A stretch of DNA of 64,000 nt from Rhizobacter sp. Root1221 (GCF_001425785.1 NZ_LMDI01000011.1:62001-126000); one strand, 5' to 3'; positions 25,961-36,186 are shown, counted from the first letter of the stretch. The notes: a model not told the origin generated them from the sequence alone. Numbers and translations: made by a program.

Positions 25961-26253
25961 CAGACCCTCAGGACCATGAAGGACGTGTCGAAAGGCCCGG
26001 CGACCCCGAAGCGTATCCAGGTGAACCCGTCGACCCCGATGGTCGTATAGGCCACCGGGATCGCGTAGGAGACGTCGTTGGACATGCCGCCGACAACAAC
26101 CCAGGTGCCGTCGTCGACCATCCCAGGGACGCTGATGAATCCAGAGTGCACGCTGCCCGACGCTGTGAGCGGGACGACATTGTTGAAGCGCGTGATGCGG
26201 TCCTGGATGTCTAGGGTCACCACGCCTTGGTCGTTGCGAACTTGAAAACTCAT
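25960..26253 (-). CDS. Small tail-region protein
   Basis: 97 residues (MSFQVRNDQGVVTLDIQDRI), beta-strand pattern throughout. Translationally coupled to both neighbours in the fibre cluster. Function unknown. Confidence 0.6.
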   Translation of the reverse strand: MSFQVRNDQGVVTLDIQDRITRFNNVVPLTASGSVHSGFISVPGMVDDGTWVVVGGMSNDVSYAIPVAYTTIGVDGFTWIRFGVAGPFDTSFMVLRV

Positions 26254-28352
26254 AGGAGCAGGTTCCCAATCTTGACGCGCACTACGTTGTTGGCGTCGTA
26301 GACCTTGATGACGTTGTCTGTGATCTCGGTCCGGGCCCCGGTGGTGGCAGTCCGCAGCGTCCCGATGGTTGCGCTCAGGGCGGCCAGGGATGGGGTGGAG
26401 ATCCCGCCGGGAGTCACCAGGGTCATGAGACCGCTGGGGTTGTACGGCGACAGCGCGGTGGCGTTCGGGTTGGCCTCAGCGATCATCGGGTGGGTGAGGA
26501 AGAGCCATGAGTCTCCAGCGCCGGCGTTGGTCGCACCCTTGCGAATGAACATGCGAACCTGCGTCGCGCCGGCCGGGGCCAATCCAATGCCGCCGATGCG
26601 CTTGTGCTGCACCAGCGACGGACCCGCGGGCCACGAGGAGTCGCTTGGCACCGCGTAGGCCGCACCCGAGTCCACAGTCCCTGAGACCCCTGCGCCTGCG
26701 CCGGCCGCGGTGTACCACTGGAGGTAGACGTCCGCGAGGCAGCGATGGGCCCCGGCGTACAGCGAGAACTCGTAGCGAGTTCCTGCGACCACGGGGATCA
26801 TGTCGCTGTACCAGTAGGCCAGGGTGGTGTTGATGGCTCCGGTGGTAGGTCCACCGGATTGCTGGATGGCGAGCGAGTGGCCGCCAAGAAGTGAGTAGTT
26901 CGGGTAGTCATAGAACGTGGTGCAGTACGACGCCAAGTCCGAAGACACGCCATAGGTCCAGCTCGTTGGGATGGTCCCGACGCGTTCGGTGAATTCCGAG
27001 TTGCGCAGGAGGTTCGAGCCGAGACTCACAGCCAGCTCACGGGCCGTGATGGCCCCGGCTTTCAGGTGGCCTGCTGCGATCTCGTCTGCCTTGATGCTGC
27101 GGCCCTCGATGGTCCCGTCGACCAGGAGGCGGCCCGGGTAGGTCCGGTCGCCCATGACGTTCGAGGGAATAACCATGGTCGGCGAACCGTCCACGTTGCC
27201 GGCAATGAAGATCGGCTTCAGCGGTGCGTTCGGGTCGCCCGGTTGACTGAAGACGAGGCGGTCTGCCTGCATGACAATCTCGGAGGCGCTGATGTCTCCG
27301 TTGGAGGTCGCGGCGATCCCGATGCCGGCCATGACCGGCTTGCCGTCTTGGCGCTGCACGGCGACCTTCAGGGTGTACTGGGCGTTCAGGTTCGTGACCT
27401 TGCCGTCCACCGCATCCACGTCGGCCTGCATTTCCGCGATGACCTGGGCGAGGTTTCCCCCGATGCTGGTCTGAAGCGCCGTGATCTGCTGGGCCAGCGC
27501 CTCGTCGGCCGAAGCCCGTGCAAGCTGCTCGGTCTGGATCATCGCGTCCACGTCACCGAACTCGGCCCGGAGGGTCTCGATCTGGTGCGCCTGAGCGACG
27601 TGGCTCTTAGCCTGGGCGACCGCGGCGGTGATGATCGACGCCGCGATCAGCGGGTCTTCCTGGTCGCCGTCCTGGTCGATGGCGTTGATCCTCGCCTCGA
27701 CCGTGTCTACACGGGACGCGAACGCAAGGTCGTTGGACGCAAGCGTGGCGACCTGCTGCGACACCGCGGACTGGAAGGAGTTCTGCCGGGACTCGACGCT
27801 GTCGACCCGCACCACGAGAGCGTCGATGCTCGCGTCGTACTTGGCAACTGTGTCTGCGATGAGCTGTTGGAGGATGGCCGCGCCGTCCTTGACGACGTCG
27901 AGATCCGATGTGAGTTCGTCGAGCGTCTGGAGTCCGGCCGTCAGGAGCTGGGCGGTGTACTGGATGGAGTCCAGGGCCCCGGAGATCGTCTCGATCTCGT
28001 TGGTGAGGTTCTGGATCGCCTGGGCCACGGAGCCGGTCAGACCTCCTGAGCGTTCCTGGATCAGGAACAGACACTGGAGGCGTGCGCGGTTTAGGTCCGC
28101 CGCGGTGAGCATCGTCGCGTCCTTGTACTGGACGAGCGTCACTAGGTCCGGGGTGGTCCGGAGAATCTTGAGAGTCTCCCCCTCGGGGAGCGGTTCACCG
28201 AAGATGGTTCGCACCTGAACGGTGTGGTCGTCGATGAACGAGAAGGGGGCCGCCACCTCACCGCGCGTCACGATGATGTTCGCGCGGTCGAGGTAGGGCC
28301 AGTTGAAGGTAAAGCGGGTCTGGACCCCGTCAGTGATGTAGGTGGTGAGCAT
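26250..28352 (-). CDS. Chimeric fibre: T7 gp17-type N-terminus, gpJ-like C-terminal half
   Basis: 700 residues. The first about 150 match the T7 fibre attachment domain (TDGVQTRFTFNWPYLDRANI, PDLVTLVQYKDATMLTAADL). A coiled coil of about 170 residues follows. From about residue 330 the sequence looks like the central region of siphovirus tail-tip protein J (YTLKVAVQRQDGKPVMAGIG, EIVMQADRLVFSQ, IKADEIAAGHLKAGAITARE). A carbohydrate-binding-like beta domain closes it. The gene follows gp16, as gene 17 does in T7. The fusion suggests exchange of host-recognition parts between unrelated phage types. Confidence 0.78.
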   Translation of the reverse strand: MLTTYITDGVQTRFTFNWPYLDRANIIVTRGEVAAPFSFIDDHTVQVRTIFGEPLPEGETLKILRTTPDLVTLVQYKDATMLTAADLNRARLQCLFLIQERSGGLTGSVAQAIQNLTNEIETISGALDSIQYTAQLLTAGLQTLDELTSDLDVVKDGAAILQQLIADTVAKYDASIDALVVRVDSVESRQNSFQSAVSQQVATLASNDLAFASRVDTVEARINAIDQDGDQEDPLIAASIITAAVAQAKSHVAQAHQIETLRAEFGDVDAMIQTEQLARASADEALAQQITALQTSIGGNLAQVIAEMQADVDAVDGKVTNLNAQYTLKVAVQRQDGKPVMAGIGIAATSNGDISASEIVMQADRLVFSQPGDPNAPLKPIFIAGNVDGSPTMVIPSNVMGDRTYPGRLLVDGTIEGRSIKADEIAAGHLKAGAITARELAVSLGSNLLRNSEFTERVGTIPTSWTYGVSSDLASYCTTFYDYPNYSLLGGHSLAIQQSGGPTTGAINTTLAYWYSDMIPVVAGTRYEFSLYAGAHRCLADVYLQWYTAAGAGAGVSGTVDSGAAYAVPSDSSWPAGPSLVQHKRIGGIGLAPAGATQVRMFIRKGATNAGAGDSWLFLTHPMIAEANPNATALSPYNPSGLMTLVTPGGISTPSLAALSATIGTLRTATTGARTEITDNVIKVYDANNVVRVKIGNLLL

Positions 28353-28380
28353 CGGTTGTTCCGGCGCTCACGCGCCTACG

Positions 28381-31300
28381 TCAATAGGAGTCCACTGCCG
28401 CCATGCGTTGCATGATGGACAGTTGCTGGTTCATAGGGATGAGGAGCTGGGCCTTCTTGCGAAGGGTCTCCGAGTCCCCGGTGGCCGCAGCGCCGGCCGC
28501 CTGAGAGATCGTCTCAAGCGTTCCGGCCCACGGGCCCGCGAGGTTCGCGATTGCCGAGTTGGCGCTGAACTTGCCCTGGCCGGCCGCGAGGTCGAGACCG
28601 GTGAGGTTCTTGATCGTCGGGGCCAGGAGCTTGATCGGGGCATCCACGTAGGAACCCGCCATGCCCAGGATCCCGGACCGCTGAATCACTTGGTACGACC
28701 AGAAGGCCGGGTCGTTGTGCAGCTTCTCGAACTCCTCCTCGCCGCCCTTGCGGAACGCCGAGATCGTCGCGGTCACTTCGCCCATCGCGAGGGCCATGCC
28801 GATTGCCATGGCCGTGCGCTGCCACTCGCCAGTGACGGCGCCGTGCTGGATGCTGGACCGGATCTGGGCGTTGTAGAACTGCGCACCGTAGGAGGCGAAC
28901 TGCATCACGAGTCGACCGACCGGCTTGCTCATGAGCAGCGGCTGGGAGCCGAAGCCCGAGACGAGCGAGGCCCGCTTCTGCGTCCGCACCAGGGCGACCT
29001 GGAGAGCGTCGGCCATCCGTGAGCCCAGGACGTCGGTGTCCCCAGCCTCGTTGGCGATCCACTTGCGCATGTTCGGGACGACCAGCCCGTTGGCCAGCGT
29101 CTCGCTGTGCTTCTCGATGTAGCGCCCGATGTGGGTCAGCTCGTACTTGCCAATTCCGATCTTCGTGAGGTCGGCCTGGACGCCGGGCTTCAGACCATCC
29201 CAGCCACCCTTGGACCACTTGGCGATGTTCGCGAGCTGCACCAGACCCGCAGTGCGTCGCATGCCGTCCGAGAACGCCTTGAGGCCCGAAGCCTTGTTGG
29301 AGAAGTCGCCGACAGCATTCATGCCGGCCTCGACCTTAGCGGTCACCTTGCGGGTGACGCCCGAGCCGAAGCCTGCGAGATCCTCGGCTGCGCCGGACGC
29401 CAGGGCCCGGTCGGAGAACGCCATGTGGGCGCCGTGCTCGAAGGAGGCCAGGAGGACACGGAGTTCCCCTGCCCCCTCGTTGCCGGCCAGGGCTTCCTTG
29501 ACCAGCTTGGCGGTGTCACGGCGCATCGACTGCATGAGCGGGTTGAACCCACGAGCGGCATACAGCCCGGTCGCGATGTCGCCCATGGCGCCAAAGATGA
29601 ACCCGCCGCCGAAGCGGAGGAACGTCCCTTGGCGCAGGCGGTCGGCGACCCAGGAGATCCCGTCGTCGTCCTTGAGTTCGTGCTTGCCCATGACCCGGTC
29701 GAGCATCCCCTTGTTGGTCTTCAGGGCGTCCTCGCGAATCGCTTGGAGCTTGCTGACCTCCTTGGGGTCCGCGGTCTCGGCGATCTTCTCGTCGTAGAAC
29801 CTCTGGATGTCGCCGGCCAGTTGCTCCCACGTCTGCCCGTTCAGGGAACGGTGGGCCGCGTAGGCCCCGCCAACGTCCGAGCTGTACCGGTCGAGCTGGT
29901 GCAGCGGGTCGTTCTCGCGGAAGTTGGAGGCGCGGAGCTGTTCCATTTCCTCGGGGGACCAGTTGATCTCCTTGGCCTTCAGGCGGCCCGAGGTTCCCGG
30001 GTTGTCCCAGAGGAACCCGCCCGGTGCCCGCTCGTTGCCGCGGAGGTGGTTGGTCAGGCGGTCGGCCCAGACGGCGGCCGGGGTCCGTTGCATGTCCCGA
30101 TTGAGGGCCCACTGCTGCTTCCGGAGGTGCCAGGATGCCTGACCCACGTCCTTCTCAGCCGCGGTCAGCTCCTTGCGGAACGCCTTCTTCATTTCGTACG
30201 CATGCTTCCGAGCCTCGGTTGCCTCGTCCAGCTTCTTGCGCAGCACGTCCAGGCGGACGAGTTCCTCGTTCCAGCGCTCCCGGTAGCCGGGCGCCAGGGC
30301 GGCCTCGTCGCCGTTCTTGAGCAGGACGTTCATGTCCTGGACGACCGCGTCCTTCCACTCGCGCGTGTTGGCTTGCTGGGCCGCGGTGGCGTCGAAGTGC
30401 TGCTCGGCTTCTCGAAGGTAGACGCGGGCCTGCTCGGCCTCGGCCTGGGCCTCCTTGCGCTGCATCTGGAGCGAGTCCAGCTCGGCCTGCTGCTGCTTGG
30501 TCCGCGTGGACCACAGCCGGCCTTCTTGGTTGAGCGCGAGCTTCGTGGAGTCACGCTCGACGCGCTTCTCGAAGCGGGTGACTTGCAGGCCCTCGACCAG
30601 CTTGTCGGCATCAGAGACGGCGCCCTTGGCTGCTTGGAGTTCCTGGCCGGCCGCGTCGAGTTGCTGGCCGCCTACTTGCAGGTCGGCGTCGAGCTGGGTG
30701 TTGAACCCCTCGATGTCCTCGATCTTGGAGTTGATCCGGACGACCTTGGCCTCGGCCGTCTCTGCGGCGTTCGTGGCAGCGGCGAGGTTCTTGGCGTGCG
30801 CCCCGCGCTCGATGGCGCGACCCTCTGCCTTCAGCTCCTTGATGCCTGCCTTCTTGTACTCCTGGCCCGCCTTGCGGTAGTACCAGAGCACGTCCTCGGC
30901 GGAGTCCATTGCATCCGCCTGACGGCGCAGGGCCGACTCGACGGAGCCTTGGAGCTTGAGGCCCCGGGCAAGCTCGGCGTCGCCGGCCCACTCAGTCATG
31001 ACCTCGGCGGCCTTCGCCTTGTCGGTCTTCAGGATGGCGTCCCAAGACTCCGGGAGCGGCGCAGCGCCCTCGGGGAGGGTACGGTTCGGGTCGTTGATGA
31101 ACCCGCGCTCGCGCAGCCACTCCTCTTGGGGCTTCTCCATGACGTGCTGCATGAGCAGCGTACGGAAGCCGGCCGGGTCCTTGTCGATCCCCTTCTTGTT
31201 GTACAGGGTCGGGACGTAGTGGGACTGGAGCGCGTCGGGGTCGAGGATGCCGTGACGGACACCCTCCTCGGCGAACTCCTTGTAGAACTTCTGCTGACGG

Positions 31301-32691
31301 TCGACCGCGGTCTGGACGCGTTTGAGCACCACGTCGGCCTTGCCCTCGTCGCCCAAGAGACCCTTGAGGTGCTCGCGGACGTTGTCGGATGCCTTGGGGT
31401 CCTTGGACGCCAGGGCCGCGTTGAGTCGGTCCACCGCGTCGAAGAAGTCCTGACGGTGGATGCGGTTCACGTCGACAGCACCGGTCGTCATGGTATGCGC
31501 GAGGTCCCGGGCCGCGTTGCTGATGGCGCCGTTGGACTGGCCCAGGTCGGCGTTGGCCTGTCGGAAGATGTCGGTCAGGTCGTTGTTGGCGATCTGGCCG
31601 CGCTGGAGGTACAGGGTGCGCAGGTCCTCCCCGGTTGCCCCGGTGGCGACGCCTCGGGTGTTCGCGTTGTTCATGAGACCCATGGGGTCCACGAGACGCC
31701 CGAAGGTCTCGGCGGCCGGGCCCTCGTAGTGGGCTGCTCGCTGTGTGGGCGTCATGCCCGACAGGAAGTCGAGGAACCGCTGGGCGACTCCGCCGACCTT
31801 GGGGGCCTCGAAGTCAACCTCGTTCAGGCGCGGGGCGATGATGCGGTTGCCCTGGTCGTCCACGCCCTCCGCCACACGGGCGGCACCGATTGAGTCGTCG
31901 ACCGTCGAGCCCAGCTTCTGCTCCACCATGGGAACACCGGGGTGCTCGGGGTGCAAGGGGTTCTCGGGGGTGTGCTTGAGGATCGGGTGGTTCGGCGGGA
32001 CGTGCTTGAACACGACGCCCAGGCCAGCCCCGAGGGACGTGCCGATGCCGATGTTCAGGAACGCCTCGGTCGGCGTCTGCGACCCGGCGCCCATCGCCTG
32101 GAGCCCGCCTTCCTGGATGGCCGCGTCGGCGGCGCCAGTGGCGGCCCCGAACAGTGCGCGACCCCCGAGGGTCTTTGCGCTGTTGGCGACGAGCGAGCCG
32201 GCCGACAGGATCGACGTGACGTCCAGCATCTCGTAGGCGAAGTTCAGGACGCCCGAGCCCTCGTGGCCGTCCTTGATGGTCTGGCGCAGGTCCTGACGCC
32301 AGCGGGCGACTTGAACCAGGTTGTCGAACTGTTGACGGTTCATCGCGCGGTCGAACGCGCCCTGAGCCAGCTCCGTCTCCAGGCCGGCCAGGACGTCAGG
32401 GTTCTCGCGGGCGAGACGGCGGGCGTTGAAGGAAGGGTCGAACGGAGCCGACTCCTCGTCAGCGCTGGCCGCCGCGTGCATCACGGAGTTGCCGACGATG
32501 GTGTTGAGGAGCCAGTTGGACTTGGCGACCTCGAAGGCCCCCTCGGTGGCGAGGTCGGACTGGACACCCTTCCAGGATTCGGACGGGTCGGCCGTGGCCG
32601 TCATCCGCTGCTCTGGGGTGCGTTCCGGCAGGACCGGCGAGGATTGTGAGAGGGGAACCGCAGGAGCGGCCGGGTTTATGGGTTCGTCCAT
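28381..32691 (-). CDS. Internal virion protein D (T7 gp16-like), DNA ejection channel
   Basis: 1436 residues, similar in size to T7 gp16 (1318). It contains hydrophobic glycine-rich stretches near the N-terminal quarter (MLDVTSILSAGSLVANSAKT, IGIGTSLGAGLGVVFKHV), a very long charged coiled coil in the middle and a conserved late region (LRFGGGFIFGAMGDIATGLY). These are features of ejection proteins that form a channel through the envelope. T7 gp16 begins with a lytic transglycosylase domain; this protein lacks one, and a separate lysozyme gene directly upstream may replace it. Confidence 0.85.
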   Translation of the reverse strand: MDEPINPAAPAVPLSQSSPVLPERTPEQRMTATADPSESWKGVQSDLATEGAFEVAKSNWLLNTIVGNSVMHAAASADEESAPFDPSFNARRLARENPDVLAGLETELAQGAFDRAMNRQQFDNLVQVARWRQDLRQTIKDGHEGSGVLNFAYEMLDVTSILSAGSLVANSAKTLGGRALFGAATGAADAAIQEGGLQAMGAGSQTPTEAFLNIGIGTSLGAGLGVVFKHVPPNHPILKHTPENPLHPEHPGVPMVEQKLGSTVDDSIGAARVAEGVDDQGNRIIAPRLNEVDFEAPKVGGVAQRFLDFLSGMTPTQRAAHYEGPAAETFGRLVDPMGLMNNANTRGVATGATGEDLRTLYLQRGQIANNDLTDIFRQANADLGQSNGAISNAARDLAHTMTTGAVDVNRIHRQDFFDAVDRLNAALASKDPKASDNVREHLKGLLGDEGKADVVLKRVQTAVDRQQKFYKEFAEEGVRHGILDPDALQSHYVPTLYNKKGIDKDPAGFRTLLMQHVMEKPQEEWLRERGFINDPNRTLPEGAAPLPESWDAILKTDKAKAAEVMTEWAGDAELARGLKLQGSVESALRRQADAMDSAEDVLWYYRKAGQEYKKAGIKELKAEGRAIERGAHAKNLAAATNAAETAEAKVVRINSKIEDIEGFNTQLDADLQVGGQQLDAAGQELQAAKGAVSDADKLVEGLQVTRFEKRVERDSTKLALNQEGRLWSTRTKQQQAELDSLQMQRKEAQAEAEQARVYLREAEQHFDATAAQQANTREWKDAVVQDMNVLLKNGDEAALAPGYRERWNEELVRLDVLRKKLDEATEARKHAYEMKKAFRKELTAAEKDVGQASWHLRKQQWALNRDMQRTPAAVWADRLTNHLRGNERAPGGFLWDNPGTSGRLKAKEINWSPEEMEQLRASNFRENDPLHQLDRYSSDVGGAYAAHRSLNGQTWEQLAGDIQRFYDEKIAETADPKEVSKLQAIREDALKTNKGMLDRVMGKHELKDDDGISWVADRLRQGTFLRFGGGFIFGAMGDIATGLYAARGFNPLMQSMRRDTAKLVKEALAGNEGAGELRVLLASFEHGAHMAFSDRALASGAAEDLAGFGSGVTRKVTAKVEAGMNAVGDFSNKASGLKAFSDGMRRTAGLVQLANIAKWSKGGWDGLKPGVQADLTKIGIGKYELTHIGRYIEKHSETLANGLVVPNMRKWIANEAGDTDVLGSRMADALQVALVRTQKRASLVSGFGSQPLLMSKPVGRLVMQFASYGAQFYNAQIRSSIQHGAVTGEWQRTAMAIGMALAMGEVTATISAFRKGGEEEFEKLHNDPAFWSYQVIQRSGILGMAGSYVDAPIKLLAPTIKNLTGLDLAAGQGKFSANSAIANLAGPWAGTLETISQAAGAAATGDSETLRKKAQLLIPMNQQLSIMQRMAAVDSY

Positions 32692-32704
32692 TGGTTCCAG
32701 GGGA

Positions 32705-33559
32705 TTACTTGAGTTGGTTGGTGTCGACGCTGGCGAAGAAGTCCGCAGCCTTGGAGCCCATGTACAGGGCGGCCTCGTGCTTTCGGCGGTTCGCCAGGGC
32801 GGCCTGCTTGGAGTTGAAGGAGCCCGCGATCTTTGCGGCGACCTCCTGGTCCGAGGCGCCCGACTTGATGAGGTCCGGGATGCCGGACTTCCTGAGACCG
32901 CCGCCGCCCATGTTGTAGGCCAGGGAGATCAAGGCGGCCCGTTGGTGGTCGCGGAGCTGCACGCCCGGCAGGAGCCGGTCCACGTCCTTGTTGAAGGACA
33001 TGATGGCGTGGTCGCGGAGCTGGTCGCCCTGCTCGCGCGTGAGGCCGCGTTGACCGTTGAAGACCGACGTCACGTCCTCGTCGGACATGCCGAACATGGA
33101 CTTGAACAGCGAGCGGGACTCGGGGTGGGCGGACAGGTTCCAGCCGTAGGCGATGGAGACCTCGTCGTTCTCGCCGCCCTCCTTGAACTCGCCGGGTCGG
33201 ACGTTGGCGTCACCCTTGCGTCGGAGCTTCGAGTAGATGCCGTGGTACGGCTTGTCCGAGAAGCCCTCTGCGCCGCCGATGACGTCTTTGGCCTGAGCCA
33301 GGACGTTCTGGTAGCCGACAGGATTGCTGCCGAGGAATTGAGGAGACACTGCGCGTTCTTTCTGGAGGAAGCCTCGGAACATGTCCAGGTCCCAGTTTTG
33401 GTTCACACCGGGGATCGGGGCCGGGGGCCGGCCGTCCTGGTGCGCTGGAGTTCCGAGGGTGGATTGGAGGCGGAGTTCGCCCGACGTGTAGAGCCGGTTG
33501 ATCTCCGTCTGGATGGCTTCCGACTCCAGCTTGGCCGGGTCGGTGTTGTCAGGGAGCAT
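32705..33559 (-). CDS. Virion-associated lysozyme (GH24-like)
   Basis: 284 residues. After an 80-residue leader region comes a phage-lysozyme-type domain: IGGAEGFSDKPYHGIYSKLR with the expected glutamate, VSIAYGWNL (equivalent of the TIGYG motif) and DHQRAALISLAYNMGGGGLR. It hydrolyses peptidoglycan, either when DNA is ejected or at lysis. It sits between the gp15- and gp16-like genes, so a virion role is likely. No other endolysin is recognisable in the prophage, so it may also act at lysis. Confidence 0.8.
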   Translation of the reverse strand: MLPDNTDPAKLESEAIQTEINRLYTSGELRLQSTLGTPAHQDGRPPAPIPGVNQNWDLDMFRGFLQKERAVSPQFLGSNPVGYQNVLAQAKDVIGGAEGFSDKPYHGIYSKLRRKGDANVRPGEFKEGGENDEVSIAYGWNLSAHPESRSLFKSMFGMSDEDVTSVFNGQRGLTREQGDQLRDHAIMSFNKDVDRLLPGVQLRDHQRAALISLAYNMGGGGLRKSGIPDLIKSGASDQEVAAKIAGSFNSKQAALANRRKHEAALYMGSKAADFFASVDTNQLK

Positions 33560-33567
33560 GGGATTCC

Positions 33568-36183
33568 TTAGAAGCCCCGGCGGCCGGCGGACGGCGTGAT
33601 GCCGAAGGCGGCACCGCCCTCGCTGGTGTAGCCGGTGCGGTTCTGCTTCTCGCGTGCGATGGCGGCGTTGCGGTCGTCGATGGACCGCTCGGCAGTTCCG
33701 GCGGCTCGACGGGCAGCTTCCTCGTCACCGATCAGCCGGAAGCCGTACTTCAGGACGTAGGCCGGCTGCTGGGTCGCGGGGTCGATGAACCCGCTCTGGT
33801 CCACGTAGTAGCCCGGGGGCAGACGCTTCTGGAAGAAGGCGACAGCTTGCGCAGGGTCCTTGGGGACCGGGGCCTTCTCGATGGCGGGGTCGGTCCAGGG
33901 GAGCCAGGACTTCTCCACGCCCTCCTTGGGCACGTCGACCATCTGGCCGGGGACGAACTGGATCTGTTGACCGCGACGGTCGAAGAAGGTCATGAGACCG
34001 TTCTGGTCCGGCGCAGACACGTATGCCTGCGTGGTGTCCGGCGCGAGGTTCGGCAGCGCCTTGGTCAGCGCCTTCATGTCCTCGGCCATCGTGTCCTTCG
34101 GGTCCTCGACCTTGCCCACGCGGTTCATCATTGGGACGCCTGCATAGATCGGCTTGAAGCCCTTCGACGTCGCCAGGGGACCTGCGAGGTTCAGCGGGCT
34201 CTGGGGTGCTTGGCCGCGGTCACCGAACGGGTTGCGTACGAGCTGGAGCCCGCCACTGTTGGACGGCAGCGCGAGGTAGCGGCCCTTGATGGTGGCGCCG
34301 ATGTTCTCGAACGCCTTGTCGACGTCGTAGCTCGACCCGTTGGTCTTCTGGATCACGGCGTCCTTGTAGAGGAGGGCCATGACCTCAGCGCGGACCGCAG
34401 GCGCCATGCCGACGTCCTTGCGGAAGCCGGGCCAGTCGTTGGAGTCCGTGACCGTTCGGCCAAGGCCCACGATCTTCTTGTTGATGTCCTGCGACAGCTT
34501 GGCGGCATCGGCGCCGGAGACCCCGACGACCTCGGACAGGTTGTAGTTGCCCGTGGACTGACCGGACCCCAGGAACTTCTGGAACAGCGGATCGTCCCGC
34601 ATCGCCTTGAAGGCAGATGCAGGGTCGGTCCCGTCAGCCATGAAGGCGTCCATCGACCGGTACATCTGCTCAGCCTCGGCGTTCGGGAACACCTTGGACA
34701 GCAGGGAGCCCTGCACCCCATTGCGTTCCATCTGCTTCGCCCCGGCCCACGCGCGAGCGGCGGCCTGGGGGTCGTTGCCGGTCAGGGGCCCGAAGGCCCG
34801 CGACTTGAGCGAGCCGGCCATCAGTGAGCCTTCGTGGGTCGCCTGGACGGACTGGGCCGCGAACAGGTTGGCGAAGGAGACCATCGCGGCGTCGGACGCC
34901 TGCGGGTTGATGAGCCCGTCGCGACCGGTGGTCTGAGCGAGCGTCTCGAATCCCGGGGTCGTCTTGACGTACTCAGCGTAGCCCAGCTCGCGCTCACGCT
35001 CGGTGACCTGTCGGTCGACCGCTGCCTCGCCGGGCGCCATGTTGTTCGACCCGAAGGTCCCACGCATCGCTGCGACTTGCAGGTTCACGTTGGCCTTCTG
35101 CTTCGAGGCGGCCCGCATGGCGGTGAACAGATGACCGAAGGGCTCGTTGCCCACGCCGTGGCGGTAGTCGATGTCGACCCCGCGGGAGTAGAGCTTGGCG
35201 TAGTCGGTCAGCGTGGCGGCCGGGTTGGACTGGAGCGAGTACAGGTCCTGGGTCCACCGGGAGACCTCGTTGTATGCCTCGATGCTCTTGACCTGGGTGA
35301 CCTGTTGGAGCGCCTTGCGCGACAGGTCGTCGTAGGTCGCGGTGTTGCGCGAGGCCCACGAGGAACCGTCCTCGGCGTCCGGCGTGTTCAGGGCGTTCAG
35401 GAAGCTCAGGGCCTGCCGCTGGTTCTGCACCTGGGCGGCCAGGGTCCCCATGAGCTTGTCGGCACGGATCGGATCGCCGCGGGTCACGGTCATGATCTGA
35501 CCGCGGACATCAGCGACGTCCCCGGAGGTCACGCCGTTCTGGCCCTGGAGCTTGCCCGTGAAGTTCTGGAAGATCGTGTTGGTGGCGGTGGCTTCCTGGT
35601 CCTGGAGCTTCTCGTTGTTCGCCTTGGAGACCATCGCCTGCACGTTGTTCGTGAAGCGGCCCATGAGCTGGGCGTCGTACTGGCGGTCACCGGTTCCGGT
35701 GCCGATCTCCTGCTTCCAGAACGACTCGGCCGCAGCCATGGGGTCCTGGGTGCCGTCGCGCGGCAGACCGTCCAGGACGACCTTGAACTTCTCGGTGAGG
35801 TCGAACGCCTGCGTGTCGGCCGCTGAGCGCTCGAACGCGCCGGCATACGCCTCACGGTTGGCGTACTCAGGCGCCATGGTCTTGCCGCCCTTTCGGTCGA
35901 TCTGGCCTTGCAGCTCCAGGTTCTTGTTCTCGACCTGGATGCGGTTCATCTCCTCGCGGTGGGCAATCTCGCCGAGACCCTGTGCCACCTGGGCGCCGGT
36001 CTGGAAGAAGGAGGACAGCGAGTTGCCCAGCCGGGCGAGGTGCGGATTGGGCGCCTCGCTGACCGAAGCCGCGGTGGGCTTGAAGGGCGTGGTGTTGACG
36101 GTGGGGGCCGCGGCGGCAGTACCGACGTCGTCGTACCGTGCCGGGCCGTTGGGGTTGAACTGGCGTTCGCGTTGTCCTGCCAT
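33568..36183 (-). CDS. Internal virion protein C (T7 gp15-like)
   Basis: 871 residues (T7 gp15 is 747). Mostly helical, with the family-like N-terminal region LARLGNSLSSFFQTGAQVAQ and a charged coiled coil before residue 100. Assigned by size, helical composition and its place between gp14- and gp16-like proteins. With gp14 and gp16 it forms the internal core ejected into the cell. Confidence 0.82.
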   Translation of the reverse strand: MAGQRERQFNPNGPARYDDVGTAAAAPTVNTTPFKPTAASVSEAPNPHLARLGNSLSSFFQTGAQVAQGLGEIAHREEMNRIQVENKNLELQGQIDRKGGKTMAPEYANREAYAGAFERSAADTQAFDLTEKFKVVLDGLPRDGTQDPMAAAESFWKQEIGTGTGDRQYDAQLMGRFTNNVQAMVSKANNEKLQDQEATATNTIFQNFTGKLQGQNGVTSGDVADVRGQIMTVTRGDPIRADKLMGTLAAQVQNQRQALSFLNALNTPDAEDGSSWASRNTATYDDLSRKALQQVTQVKSIEAYNEVSRWTQDLYSLQSNPAATLTDYAKLYSRGVDIDYRHGVGNEPFGHLFTAMRAASKQKANVNLQVAAMRGTFGSNNMAPGEAAVDRQVTERERELGYAEYVKTTPGFETLAQTTGRDGLINPQASDAAMVSFANLFAAQSVQATHEGSLMAGSLKSRAFGPLTGNDPQAAARAWAGAKQMERNGVQGSLLSKVFPNAEAEQMYRSMDAFMADGTDPASAFKAMRDDPLFQKFLGSGQSTGNYNLSEVVGVSGADAAKLSQDINKKIVGLGRTVTDSNDWPGFRKDVGMAPAVRAEVMALLYKDAVIQKTNGSSYDVDKAFENIGATIKGRYLALPSNSGGLQLVRNPFGDRGQAPQSPLNLAGPLATSKGFKPIYAGVPMMNRVGKVEDPKDTMAEDMKALTKALPNLAPDTTQAYVSAPDQNGLMTFFDRRGQQIQFVPGQMVDVPKEGVEKSWLPWTDPAIEKAPVPKDPAQAVAFFQKRLPPGYYVDQSGFIDPATQQPAYVLKYGFRLIGDEEAARRAAGTAERSIDDRNAAIAREKQNRTGYTSEGGAAFGITPSAGRRGF

Positions 36184-36186
36184 GTC

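Noticed and set aside
22606-28352. Diversity-generating retroelement acting on the fibres
   Set aside because: No reverse transcriptase gene and no template/variable repeat pair were seen.
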